DNA from: Bacillota bacterium | Lineage (GTDB): Bacteria > Bacillota > Clostridia > Lachnospirales > CAG-274 | Direction: 5' to 3' | Length of the DNA: 50,603 bases | NCBI GenBank assembly: GCA_017460805.1 | Contig: JAFUAF010000049.1 | Location: 1 to 50,603 of the forward strand | Shown: positions 16,847 through 25,103 of the stretch, piece by piece | How the letters are laid out: every line of letters starts with the position of its first letter | Position numbering within the stretch: the stretch's first letter is position 1 | Notes under the pieces: model-generated | Told to the model about the DNA's origin: nothing | Databases searched by the model: none | The model's input: the letters and a program-made list of their open reading frames with translations, nothing else | Program-made: the position numbers and the translations under genes

Positions 16847-17538
16847 TTTACATTCCCCTTTCTTAATGCGTAATACATCCAAAATACATTTTTTACTCTT
16901 GCAACATTGTAAATTTTTGCACGATGAAAAAATAAAAGAACGCAAATTCCTAAAAATACCGTAATAATTATACTCCATCTATTAAATATTTTATAATATA
17001 CAACACATATAAAATAAATAAAAAGATGTGATAATGAGCCGACAAACATTCCTCTTGAAAAGCCAAAAATAGATTGTGTTCTGTCATTTCGTATCGTTTT
17101 ACCCGTACCCTTTATATAATTATTACAGTAATCATACAAAAATCGAATTTCATCATGTGATAAATCCTTAAAATTAAAGGTCTTTATTGTTAAATCCTTT
17201 TTCAAAAATTTCAACAATTCTTTTCGCTCTGTATTGGTACATTTTTTGTCATTAAAGTAGCTCTCAAAAATATCTTCGCCAAACAGCTTTGTATAATCTT
17301 GTAAAAATCTTCCTAACTCATGTAATACAGTCCCAACATAATAGCCTAAAATAATAAATAAAAAAATAGTAAGCCATATATAGTTTTCAATCTTAATATT
17401 TATTATTTCAATAAACTCAAAAATATTTTTATCTGTAGTAATAAAATATGACATTATCCAAAGAACGATATTAATTGCACCAGTTCCAAAGATGCCCATA
17501 AAATTATACATTCCGATATGTTCAAAAGTAGAATCCAT
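16843..17538 (-). CDS. multi-pass membrane protein, unknown
   Basis: A 231-aa protein with about four membrane segments: around residues 10-33 and 52-72 near the N-terminus, and 165-185 and 190-207 near the C-terminus. A charged cytoplasmic-type loop (about 75-160) lies between the pairs and includes HELGRFLQDYTKLFGEDIFES. It does not match a family I can name. Its stop overlaps the start of the LRR-dockerin gene (ATGA), so the two are translationally coupled, and a role in export or anchoring of that protein is a reasonable guess. A ribosome site (AGGGGTGAT) supports the start. Confidence 0.75.
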   Translation of the reverse strand: MDSTFEHIGMYNFMGIFGTGAINIVLWIMSYFITTDKNIFEFIEIINIKIENYIWLTIFLFIILGYYVGTVLHELGRFLQDYTKLFGEDIFESYFNDKKCTNTERKELLKFLKKDLTIKTFNFKDLSHDEIRFLYDYCNNYIKGTGKTIRNDRTQSIFGFSRGMFVGSLSHLFIYFICVVYYKIFNRWSIIITVFLGICVLLFFHRAKIYNVARVKNVFWMYYALRKGNVK

Positions 17539-17614
17539 AAAATCACCCCTGTTCTCATTTGTAAAGAAGACATTTTCTATATACCACTAACAAAAATTAA
17601 AAGTTTTATGATTA

Positions 17615-18316
17615 TTATTCTAACGCAATACCCCAATAGGACACTGTATTGTTTTCAAAATAAAAATATGTGTAAGAATTGCCCGAATCGTATCTATATG
17701 TATTGCCCTCGATAGAAGTCGGTTCTCCCAGCGTGTTTTTTACATCGGAAACGGTTTTCCCTATTCCCAATGTATTATTGTATAAAATCGAAGTACTATC
17801 GACCTCTATCTCATTTATAAGGTCTTTCCCTGCATTAGGATAAGTGTAAATTGAAATGCCGTCATATGTATACACTTTATCAAGCCCGTCATAATTGCAA
17901 CTTGGTGCTTCGCTATAATCAAGCGGCGTTCCCAGACCGACCGCATTTATATCGCTATCCAGATATATTTCCTTGCCGCTATATTTTACCGAAAGTGTAT
18001 CTTTTGCAGTATTTTCGGCAGGTTGTGTCGGTGCTGCGGGTATGGTGCTTGCAGCCGTTGTGGTAGTGGTTTCCACTTTAGTTTCCGCTTGCTGTTCGGT
18101 CACGACCTCCGTTATTCTCTTTGGTTCTATTTCGGATATTTCTTCTGTCTTGGTTTCCTGCACAGTCTCCGTTTTAGTCTCTTGTGCCGCTTCCGTTGTA
18201 ATCTCATTTGATGCCGCACTTTGATTCGAAACCGATGCTTCTTCACCGCCGCCGCAGGCTGTAAGTGCGATAGCTATCAATAATAATGTCTGCAATTTTA
18301 AAATGTTATGTTTCAT
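17615..18316 (-). CDS. secreted lipoprotein of the acyltransferase operon
   Basis: A 233-aa lipoprotein. The signal peptide MKHNILKLQTLLLIAIALTA is followed by C21 and a glycine run. Residues 25-115 are a Thr/Glu/Ala-rich spacer with repeated ETKTE and QETKTE units, probably spanning the wall. The C-terminal 120 residues form a small domain (ISIYTYPNAGKDLINEIEVD ... GIGKTVSDVKNTLGEPTSIE) whose 'G.s..dV...LG.Pt' pattern recalls SmpA/OmlA-type folds; that is a resemblance only. The start has GGAGGAGG and overlaps the upstream gene by 11 bp. Its place after the AlgX-like gene suggests an accessory role in polymer acylation. Confidence 0.8.
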   Translation of the reverse strand: MKHNILKLQTLLLIAIALTACGGGEEASVSNQSAASNEITTEAAQETKTETVQETKTEEISEIEPKRITEVVTEQQAETKVETTTTTAASTIPAAPTQPAENTAKDTLSVKYSGKEIYLDSDINAVGLGTPLDYSEAPSCNYDGLDKVYTYDGISIYTYPNAGKDLINEIEVDSTSILYNNTLGIGKTVSDVKNTLGEPTSIEGNTYRYDSGNSYTYFYFENNTVSYWGIALE

Positions 18317-19658
18317 TTGTTAATCCTCCTCCGATATATATATATATTTCTGTTTCGTTTATGCTGGCTGTGGTACTTATATACAAAGAAAAACCATTCC
18401 CGTCCGAATAATCATATTTTTTCTTTTCTTTTTCGTAACAAGGGAATGCCTCATATGCTTTGCCGTTGACTTTTACATATATCCTTGTGTTTTCCGAAAG
18501 TGTTTTGTTTATTACTCCGTATATGTGACATTCGTTTTCCGAATACTCCACCGTAAAGTCATAATCTTCTTTATCAAGTTGTGCATTGCTGTTCGGTATA
18601 CTTGTTTCTTCAGCGGTCAAATGCGGTGCCTGGGCAAGCAGTTCGTCAAGATTTCTTTCAACTATCTCCAAAACAGTATAATCAAAGTGTTTCTGTGTAA
18701 GCCTGTCAAGATCATACGGAACAGCACGCCTTAACTCTGCTTCCGAAAAGTTATCGGCAGCAAAGGGGAGTATACTTCTTCCGAACGAGTCCCTGAACAT
18801 CAACAGACTGCCGTTATTTGTATGTTCGTTCTTTGTACTTATCACCATATCATCCACGGATTTAAAACGCTTTGTATAACTGTATTCAAAGCCACTGTAA
18901 TTATACTGTTCATCCTTTTCTTCTCCCAAAGGATAAAGCATTTTATAAAGGTCGCCATTCCAATCGCTTGTGATAGTCGGGGTTTCATAGTCCTTAGAAG
19001 GTAGCCCGAATTTATCCGTTAAAGCTTTAATAACAAATAATGCCCCTTTGTTGTTCCAATGCGAATCAAGCCTGTGATACAAAACTTCATTCCCTGACTC
19101 AAATAATGCCGACAAATCCATATATTCCACCGATGATAAAATAGAGTTTTCCAGTAAACTTTTGTTATTGGGTATCCCGCTTTTTACATAATAATAAGGC
19201 AAAAAACGATCGTATAAGGATGCCTTGTTGGGAGCGATTATAAACAAAAATCTACTGTTATGTTTAGCCGCATATTCGTTTATAAGCTCAAGTTCTCGTT
19301 TTATACAGCCTATTTCCCGTTTTGACATTGTGTTTTTGGAAGTAAGATCATCTATATCTTCCGCAAAAAACAGCCAGCCGTCTTTTCCGGAAACCACTTT
19401 TTCACTGCCAGACATTTTAAAAACCTTTGCTTTTATTATGCTGTCGGCGGTAACAAGCCTATCTCTGAATGCAAAATTGTCTTCAAGATAGCTGTCAAGT
19501 TCTTTGCCGAAACTCTCACTTATTTTTTCGGGTAATTCAGAAAGTTCTCTGTTCTCGGCATTTACGGGCTTGTAATATTTCATGAAGCCTACAGGAATGC
19601 TTAATGCAGCAATAACGCCCGATATATATAATATTTTCAACACCTTTGTAAACTGCAT
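18306..19658 (-). CDS. AlgX/DHHW-type SGNH-like partner of MBOAT
   Basis: A 450-aa membrane-anchored extracytoplasmic protein. One N-terminal membrane segment (about 7-25) is followed by an AlgX/AlgJ-like SGNH-hydrolase domain. D198-S-H200-W201 is the DxHW signature that gives the DHHW family its name, and D290-S291 (MFRDSFG) supplies the nucleophile region. KDGWLFFAEDIDDL is also typical. In alginate and other exopolysaccharide systems such proteins take acetyl from the MBOAT partner and place it on the exported polymer. A C-terminal beta domain (about 365-450) is extra. It is 12 bp downstream of the MBOAT gene, a standard pairing. AGAAGGAA supports the start. Confidence 0.88.
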   Translation of the reverse strand: MQFTKVLKILYISGVIAALSIPVGFMKYYKPVNAENRELSELPEKISESFGKELDSYLEDNFAFRDRLVTADSIIKAKVFKMSGSEKVVSGKDGWLFFAEDIDDLTSKNTMSKREIGCIKRELELINEYAAKHNSRFLFIIAPNKASLYDRFLPYYYVKSGIPNNKSLLENSILSSVEYMDLSALFESGNEVLYHRLDSHWNNKGALFVIKALTDKFGLPSKDYETPTITSDWNGDLYKMLYPLGEEKDEQYNYSGFEYSYTKRFKSVDDMVISTKNEHTNNGSLLMFRDSFGRSILPFAADNFSEAELRRAVPYDLDRLTQKHFDYTVLEIVERNLDELLAQAPHLTAEETSIPNSNAQLDKEDYDFTVEYSENECHIYGVINKTLSENTRIYVKVNGKAYEAFPCYEKEKKKYDYSDGNGFSLYISTTASINETEIYIYIGGGLTNET

Positions 19659-19670
19659 ATTACATTCCTT

Positions 19671-21080
19671 CTAAAATCTAAAATAAATAAACGGGTTGTA
19701 GGTAGAAGCCGCCAAAGCAATAATACAAAGCCCCAAAAGCAGCACCGAAAGCAAGTATTCCGTAAATTCAAAGAACTTTGTCGAATTACCGCTCGTTTTC
19801 TTGATAATTGTATCTTTCAGTTTTATGTGCAGTCCTAAGCTGAAAATTAAAGAAAAAATAAAGACTGCAATATTTACTGGGTTCAAAAGTTCGATCGCAA
19901 GACTTAAATTTGCATCTTGTCCTTGTATAAACATCAAGCATAAATAATTTATCGCATAGTTTATATTATCCGCCCTAAAAAAAACAAAAGTAAGTATAAT
20001 AACAAGACTTGTATATATCCGCACAACAGCTTTCGGTATTTTTTTAATATCAAAAATATTTTCCGCACAAACAAAAATACCGTGCAGCAGTCCCCATATT
20101 ATGAATGTAAAATTTGCACCGTGCCATAATCCTGTAAATGCAAAAACCGTCATTAAATTCAATAGTTTTCTTCCTGTTGTACATCTGTTTCCGCCGAGAG
20201 GAATATATAAATATTCCCTGAACCAAGTCGAAAGGGATATATGCCACCTTCTCCAAAAATCTTTCATTCCGAACGAGGTAAAAGGCAAGTTAAAATTCGG
20301 TGGAAAATCAAAGCCAAAAATTCTTCCCATGCCTATCGCCATATTGCTGTAGCCACTGAAATCAAAGTATATCTGCATAGTGTAAGCGACCGCACCTATC
20401 CAGCAAAGCAGAGAGAATAAACTGTTCTTATCATATGCAAAAACGGTATCGGCAACACTGCCTATTGGATTTGCAAGTAGCAGTTTTGCCGATAAACCGA
20501 ATATGAATTGACGAAGTCCCGATGCGGTTCGGTCTGTTGTATGTTTACGGTATGAAAGTTGTTTTTCTATATCTTTATACCTTACTATCGGTCCCGCAAT
20601 AAGCTGCGGAAAGAATGAAATATACAAAAACATTTTAAAGATATTCTTTTGTACTTTTATCTCATTTCTGTAAACATCTATTACATAGCTAAGTGCTTGA
20701 AAAGTAAAAAATGATATACCTATTGGCAAAGAAATCTCGGGAATGGAAATTCCTAAACGAAATAGCTTGTTAAATATCCCGACAGAAAAGTCGAGATATT
20801 TAAAGGTAAACAACATTCCCAAATTCACAGCAACAACTGCTGCAATTAATATTTTTTTGACCGATTTTGTTTTAATTTTTGTAAGTATCAATGCCGATAC
20901 ATAATTAATAACTACGGATGCGATCATTATTGCTGCTGCTTTAGGCTCGCCATAGGCATAAAACAACAAACTGAACACTATAAGAACGGCATTTTTTAAT
21001 TTTATTCCCGGCAGTGCAAAATAGCAAAGCAATACTGATGGAAAAAACAAAAATAAAAATGCGACACTGCTGAATACCAT
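19671..21080 (-). CDS. MBOAT-family O-acyltransferase (AlgI/DltB-like)
   Basis: A 469-aa polytopic membrane protein of the AlgI/DltB branch, which passes acyl groups across the membrane for O-acylation of exported glycans or wall polymers. The N-terminal pattern MVFSSVAFLFLFFPSVLLCY and FSLLFYAYGEP are family signatures. The conserved region MKDFWRRWHISLSTWFREYL contains H280, and the catalytic histidine H320 lies in TGLWHGANFTFIIWGLLHG. Length is typical. The adjacent AlgX-like gene supplies the extracellular transferase. The donor (acetyl or other) and the acceptor polymer cannot be read from the sequence. Confidence 0.93.
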   Translation of the reverse strand: MVFSSVAFLFLFFPSVLLCYFALPGIKLKNAVLIVFSLLFYAYGEPKAAAIMIASVVINYVSALILTKIKTKSVKKILIAAVVAVNLGMLFTFKYLDFSVGIFNKLFRLGISIPEISLPIGISFFTFQALSYVIDVYRNEIKVQKNIFKMFLYISFFPQLIAGPIVRYKDIEKQLSYRKHTTDRTASGLRQFIFGLSAKLLLANPIGSVADTVFAYDKNSLFSLLCWIGAVAYTMQIYFDFSGYSNMAIGMGRIFGFDFPPNFNLPFTSFGMKDFWRRWHISLSTWFREYLYIPLGGNRCTTGRKLLNLMTVFAFTGLWHGANFTFIIWGLLHGIFVCAENIFDIKKIPKAVVRIYTSLVIILTFVFFRADNINYAINYLCLMFIQGQDANLSLAIELLNPVNIAVFIFSLIFSLGLHIKLKDTIIKKTSGNSTKFFEFTEYLLSVLLLGLCIIALAASTYNPFIYFRF

Positions 21081-21092
21081 ACGATTACCTGC

Positions 21093-22439
21093 TTATTTAA
21101 ATTCGGGATATTCGTACTTGTCAAAAGTATAATTCAAACTTTTTAAATACGCATCCGTCACATTATAATGTTTGTTGCAGGCATCAATATTTGTCCATAC
21201 TCCGTCTATTTTTACCTGATTCCAATAGTGAAGTCCCGTTCCCGTTCCTGTTCCTCGTACAACTCTCGTTTCGTATCCTGCTCTTTTCATAAGAATGTCC
21301 ATGCAAGCGGCATAGTTATAACAAGCACCTCTGCCACTGCTGAAAGCATTTCTCGCCATAGATGTCCAATCGAGCTGTTCCATGAATTTGTACCTTATAT
21401 GCGTTGATACATAGCTGTATATTGCATAAGGAGTCTTATCTGTTGTGTTTAAAATATTGTCGGCAGTATTTATAAGTTCCAAACATTGCGGCGATAACTT
21501 TGTCCCAACACCGTTTATATCATAGTAATAATCGCCCATTATTTTATTTGTGAGCATTACTCCGTCATTGTAAAGAAAATAATTCTTGCCACCATATACC
21601 TGAACACCTGTCTGCATAATACCATCAATAAACAGATATTTTACTCCGTCCACATCAACAACGCCTTCTTCGGGATACCCAAAAGAATTATTGTAATACT
21701 TTACCCCGTCAACAGTGTACCAGCCTGTTGTATAATAGCCCTCGGCATTAAAGTTATACATTTTACCATCTATCGAAGTTTGGGTAGAATATATAGCTTT
21801 TCCATCTTTAAAATAGTAGGTCTTGTTTTCGTCTTCCACAAAACCGTAGTAAGGAAAGCCAAAATCATTATAGCCTTTTACAGTACCGTATTCATCCTTA
21901 TAAATGCCCCTGTTAAGCGTTCCTTCCTCATCAAAGGAATACATCAGACCGTTTATGTAGTTTTCTCCTGTTACAGGTGTATCATTGTGGTAATAACGGG
22001 TATACATCGAATTCCAGCCTTCTTTTTCTGTGTATGATATTTGTTCCGCATCATTACTTATTAATAACTCTTTATTATCGTAGTCCCACGTTACTGATAA
22101 TCCAAGCTGATCTAATAAATTTGCGGGAATGTACAATGTATCGTTTTCAATTACGGCAGTGCTTTCATATAACTCGTCATTTACATAAATTTGATTTGAG
22201 TACATAGCGATAACGACCTTATTCTCTGCATCTTCAAAAACTGCAGATTTTGTTTCATTATCCCAGTTACATTCAAAACCTATGGTATCAAATGTTTTTC
22301 GTGCCTCCAACATCAGTTCGCCTTTATATGTGATTGTAAATGTGTTTATATCTGTTATTTCATTATCGTACTTGACTGCACCGTAAGCTGTAATGGTAAA
22401 TAGCGGTAAGAGCAACAACGTTGCAATATATTTTTTCAT
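21093..22439 (-). CDS. secreted transglutaminase-like protein with stalk and wall-binding-type repeats
   Basis: A 448-aa exported protein starting at the ATG at 22439, with AGGGGG upstream; an in-frame ATG 75 bases earlier has none. The signal peptide is MKKYIATLLLLPLFTITAYG. Residues 25-130 form a copper-amine-oxidase N-terminal-type stalk domain (DTLYIPANLLDQLGLSVTWD). About residues 145-310 are aromatic, glycine-rich repeats like choline- or wall-binding modules (YYTTGWYTVDGVKYYNN). The C-terminal transglutaminase core has the catalytic triad C373 (GACYNYA), H404 (LHYWNQV) and D419 (NIDAC). It may cross-link or hydrolyse amide bonds in wall or surface proteins. It is the first gene of the acyltransferase/LRR-dockerin operon. 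Confidence 0.88.
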   Translation of the reverse strand: MKKYIATLLLLPLFTITAYGAVKYDNEITDINTFTITYKGELMLEARKTFDTIGFECNWDNETKSAVFEDAENKVVIAMYSNQIYVNDELYESTAVIENDTLYIPANLLDQLGLSVTWDYDNKELLISNDAEQISYTEKEGWNSMYTRYYHNDTPVTGENYINGLMYSFDEEGTLNRGIYKDEYGTVKGYNDFGFPYYGFVEDENKTYYFKDGKAIYSTQTSIDGKMYNFNAEGYYTTGWYTVDGVKYYNNSFGYPEEGVVDVDGVKYLFIDGIMQTGVQVYGGKNYFLYNDGVMLTNKIMGDYYYDINGVGTKLSPQCLELINTADNILNTTDKTPYAIYSYVSTHIRYKFMEQLDWTSMARNAFSSGRGACYNYAACMDILMKRAGYETRVVRGTGTGTGLHYWNQVKIDGVWTNIDACNKHYNVTDAYLKSLNYTFDKYEYPEFK

Positions 22440-22523
22440 ATAATATCGCCCCCTGCGTTTTGAGGATTCACTGTTCCAATTATTTTGCAAATTACTCCGA
22501 ATTCTTTTCGTCATTTCTGTGAT

Positions 22524-22661
22524 ATGGTATAGATTTTCGGAGTCGTATTTTTAAAAAAATTATGCTGTTTATATTGACAATTTGGTCAAAATTTCTTATA
22601 ATATGTATATATTAGTTGTTCGGATTTTACAATAAAAATATTCTGCCAAATGGTATACATT
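22524..22661 (+). repeat. resolvase 3' flank, copy 1, with an embedded promoter
   Basis: About 140 bp resembling 24318-24461. It is bounded by two near-identical sites, ATGGTATAGATT (22524-22535) and ATGGTATACATT (22650-22661). Between them, on the plus strand, is a consensus promoter: TTGACA (22574-22579), a 17-bp spacer and TATAAT (22597-22602). TTGAC and GTCAA form a small palindrome over the -35. The promoter faces the 3' end of the resolvase and away from the surface operon. Confidence 0.6.
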
Positions 22662-22690
22662 AATGCAATTTCTGTATAAATCTTCCAAAA

Positions 22691-23308
22691 TCAAAACACT
22701 TTACCGCTTTTCCTCAATTCGCTCAACATTCTATAAAAAGTATGTTCCTTACAACCGATAAGCTGAATTGCTTGATCTTTTGTCAATTCACGATGTCTGT
22801 ATCTTATGAATATATCAATATAATTTTCGGGAATGAATTTTGTAGGTCTGCCGAACTGCACACCTCTTGCCTTTGCTGCTGCAATACCTTCCGCCTGTCT
22901 TTGTTTAATATTCAAGCGCTCGTTTTCAGCCACATACGATAATAGCTGGAGAACAATGTCCGAGATAAGCGTTCCTATCAAGTCCTTATGCTGGCGAGTA
23001 TCCAAGAGACCGCCCATATCCAAAACCACAATATCCGCGCCTATCTCCTGTGTTATATACTGCCATTGCTTTATAACATCCTTGTAACTCCTACCAAGCC
23101 TGTCAATGCTTTTAATAACTAAAATATCGCCCTTTTTAAGCCGTTTCAACATTCGCTTGTAATTCTCCCTGTCAAAATCTCGACCGCTGACCTTATCCGT
23201 AAAAATCAGCTTTGGTGGTACACCGTACTCCGTTAAGGCTATTATCTGCCTATCCTCGTTTTGTTGCGAACAGCTTACTCTTGCGTAGCCCACGAATCGT
23301 TTATCCAT
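22691..23308 (-). CDS. small serine recombinase (resolvase/invertase), copy 1
   Basis: A 205-aa protein of the Tn3-resolvase/Hin-invertase family. The catalytic domain spans about 4-140: YARVSCSQQNEDRQ with nucleophile S12, then EYGVP, VSGRDFDRENY, IKSIDRLGR and LIGTLISDIVLQLL. The long E-helix ends in ERLNIKQRQAEGIAAAKARG. The C-terminal 50 residues hold a helix-turn-helix (LTKDQAIQLIGCKEHTFYRM). AAAGGGG precedes the start. It is a close paralog of the proteins at 24482-25096 and 35611-36210. The gene sits between a res-like leader and a promoter-bearing 3' flank. Whether it resolves cointegrates or inverts DNA cannot be told from the protein alone. Confidence 0.92.
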   Translation of the reverse strand: MDKRFVGYARVSCSQQNEDRQIIALTEYGVPPKLIFTDKVSGRDFDRENYKRMLKRLKKGDILVIKSIDRLGRSYKDVIKQWQYITQEIGADIVVLDMGGLLDTRQHKDLIGTLISDIVLQLLSYVAENERLNIKQRQAEGIAAAKARGVQFGRPTKFIPENYIDIFIRYRHRELTKDQAIQLIGCKEHTFYRMLSELRKSGKVF

Positions 23309-23317
23309 ATTTTTTTA

Positions 23318-23437
23318 CCCCTTTCGCCCCGATATTTCGGGTTATTCTGATACCATACCCATTTTACAATATAAAAGTACACCCAACGGCAAAAAAACTT
23401 CTTGGGCGCAGAAATTTGAGGCGAAAATAAGCAATCC
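23318..23437 (-). repeat. res-like resolvase leader, copy B
   Basis: About 120 bp upstream of resolvase copy 1 with three imperfect palindromes in series: CCCGA/TCGGG (23328-23341), a TATTGTAAAAT-centred site (about 23355-23385), and a distal block with GCAGAAATTTGAGGC (about 23405-23435). Three subsites directly upstream of the gene is the layout of Tn3-family res sites. Copies A and C share all three blocks. Confidence 0.55.
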
Positions 23438-23501
23438 TACATATTCAAATTGCGTAACAAGTAGTATTTATACTTCGGGATTGTATAGGAAAAATAATTT
23501 T

Positions 23502-23908
23502 ACCGAAGCTTGCTTCGGTCACAATGGGTGGTTCGAAGGAGGGCAACGCCCACCTCGCAAGCTCCGAAGTGAATGCATTTGGCTTTCACTTCGGGGAGCT
23601 TGCCATACCGACGACACAAATTTCACTTGTAAAAAAGCGGCAGACCACCTACGCGCTATGCTGCAACTGCAATTTCGAGCTTGTGTCGGCGGTATGTGAA
23701 ATGGGCGGAAGAAAAAGCTATTTTGTACGGAAGAATGTCGCAAGACAAAAATATCATTTTTGCGGAATACTTCAACGCCCATTTCCAAAACGGCTGGAAT
23801 AGAGAAAATATTTCTCCGAAAAATTCTCTGCCGCAAAAATATAAAAGTCCGATTAGCAGAAATCCGCAGCCACCCCGGCTGCAGACTTTTCTGCGTCCAA
23901 AATCGGAC
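23502..23908 (-). ncRNA. chain of abutting stem-loops, candidate structured RNA
   Basis: A series of stems with little unpaired DNA: 23502-23519 (ACCGAAGC/GCTTCGGT), 23526-23554 (GGGTGG/CCCACC), 23557-23603 (17 bp with a 2-nt bulge), 23604-23696 (15 of 16 pairs), 23698-23785 (GAAATGGGCG plus GAAG) and 23847-23908 (three stacked stems of 8, 7 and 6 bp). Frames on both strands translate into Cys/Arg/Ser-rich strings without motifs. A minus-strand promoter at 24000-24028 points into the region, and a hairpin followed by a T-rich run ends it near 23495. A mobile palindromic repeat is the main alternative to an RNA. Confidence 0.4.
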
Positions 23909-23999
23909 AAACAAAAAAGCACCTGCAATTACTATAAAAATATAGTTCTCACAAGTGCAATTTCTCCTTGTAACATATTTAATTGTATGATATAATTCC

Positions 24000-24028
24000 A
24001 TTATAAATGGATATTGTAAAAATGTCGA
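24000..24028 (-). promoter_or_regulatory. promoter facing the stem-loop chain
   Basis: On the minus strand, -35 TCGACA (24023-24028), a 17-bp spacer and -10 TATAAT (24000-24005). The predicted start is near 23993, with an RNA of about 500 nt running to 23495. The surrounding sequence GCAGCCTAATATCGACA repeats the motif at the large-recombinase promoter. Confidence 0.55.
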
Positions 24029-24061
24029 TATTAGGCTGCTTCTACGGCGTGTCTATTTGGA

Positions 24062-24160
24062 ATGTCGACTACGATGGACGTATACACTGAATTTACTGCC
24101 GAAAAGAAACAAACAGAATTACAACAGATTGAAAAAAATCTTTCGTTTAATCTAATTTAA
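24062..24160 (+). pseudogene. C-terminal tail of a tyrosine integrase
   Basis: A 32-codon frame starting MSTTMDVYTEFTAEKKQ and ending in a stop at 24160. The STTMDVYTEFTAEKK segment is the tail seen in Tn916-type and phage tyrosine integrases, directly after the catalytic tyrosine helix. The frame upstream meets a stop at 24032-24034 and lacks the rest of the domain, so only the tail survives. TGACACC repeats just after the stop also fit integrase 3' flanks. This marks the edge of a lost element. Confidence 0.65.
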
Positions 24161-24245
24161 TCTGACACCCATTTGACACCAAATTTATAAATTTTATGAA
24201 ATTTTATGCTAATTTATTATAAAAATCTTATCTCAAATATCTTCC

Positions 24246-24282
24246 TAAAAGCCTTTGAGACACCCTATTTCAGAGGCTTTTA
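24246..24282 (+). terminator. terminator after the integrase remnant
   Basis: TAAAAGCCT / AGGCTTTTA arms (24246-24254 and 24274-24282) around a 19-nt loop. The arms themselves supply A- and T-runs, so it can act in both directions. Confidence 0.7.
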
Positions 24283-24317
24283 CACATTTCTTTAGGTCAA
24301 ATGGAAAATCTCACTTG

Positions 24318-24461
24318 AAAAGTATAGATTTTCGGAGTGGGGTTTTTACAAAAAAATAAGGTCTTTTATATTGACCTTTTCACAAAATTCTTTTATAATG
24401 TATATGTAATAGTTGTGCGGTTTCAACATAAAAATCTTTCTATCAAAACGTATACCTTTTT
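24318..24461 (+). repeat. resolvase 3' flank, copy 2, with an embedded promoter
   Basis: Similar to 22524-22661 over its length. It is bounded by AAAAGTATAGATTTT (24318-24332) and AAAACGTATACCTTTTT (24445-24461). Between them lies TTGACC (24371-24376), a 17-bp spacer and TATAAT (24394-24399) on the plus strand. The shared core TATAGATTTTCGGAGT supports common origin. Confidence 0.6.
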
Positions 24462-24481
24462 ACAGAAATTTGTGTATTTTA

Positions 24482-25096
24482 TCAAGGCACTTTCTTACTT
24501 TTACGCAATTCACTCAACATTCGGTAAAAGGTACATTCGCCGCATCCGATAAGCTGCTTTGCTTCATCAAAGGTTATATATCGGCAGCGATAATGCTTGA
24601 ATATATCAATATAATTATCTGCGTAAAACTGCTTTTTCCTGCCTAAATGCACACCTCTTAACCTTGCCGCCGCTATGCCTTCCGCCTGTCGCTGACGAAT
24701 ATTTTCTCTTTCATTCTGCGATACGAACGAGAGAAGTTGAAGCACTATATCCGAGATAAGCGTTCCTATCAAATCCTTTTGAGAAGTCGTATCAAGCAGT
24801 GGGATGTCAAGCACAACAATATCTGCACCTATCTCTTTGACAATAAGTCTCCATTGTTCGATTATTTCTTCATAATTTCTGCCAAGCCTGTCAATGCTTT
24901 TAATAACAAGAATACTGCCTTTTTTCAGTTTTTTAAGCATACGCTTGTAGTTTGTACGTTCAAAGTCCTTGCCGCTTTGGTGGTCGGTGTAGATAGCTGA
25001 TTTTGGTACACCGTATTCCGTCAAGGCTATTATCTGCCTGTCCTCGTTTTGCTGTGCCGTTGATACACGGGCATAGCCGATATAAATATTATTCAT
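24482..25096 (-). CDS. small serine recombinase (resolvase/invertase), copy 2
   Basis: A 204-aa paralog of the protein at 22691-23308, with nucleophile S12 in YARVSTAQQNEDRQ and the same IKSIDRLGR, LIGTLISDIVLQLLS and RQRQAEGIAAAR segments. The C-terminal helix-turn-helix differs more (FDEAKQLIGCGECTFYRM), so the two enzymes may prefer different sites. AAAGGGG supports the start. Both flanks resemble those of copy 1, so the whole cassette of about 900 bp was duplicated. The pair is separated by the stem-loop chain and the integrase remnant. Confidence 0.92.
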   Translation of the reverse strand: MNNIYIGYARVSTAQQNEDRQIIALTEYGVPKSAIYTDHQSGKDFERTNYKRMLKKLKKGSILVIKSIDRLGRNYEEIIEQWRLIVKEIGADIVVLDIPLLDTTSQKDLIGTLISDIVLQLLSFVSQNERENIRQRQAEGIAAARLRGVHLGRKKQFYADNYIDIFKHYRCRYITFDEAKQLIGCGECTFYRMLSELRKSKKVP

Positions 25097-25103
25097 ATTT
25101 TTT

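Noticed and set aside
23519..24001. 160-codon minus-strand frame and overlapping plus-strand frames in the stem-loop region
   Set aside because: The translation is Cys/Arg/Ser-rich without motifs, and frames are open on both strands because stop codons are scarce in the paired GC-richer DNA. RNA or palindromic structure explains the region better.
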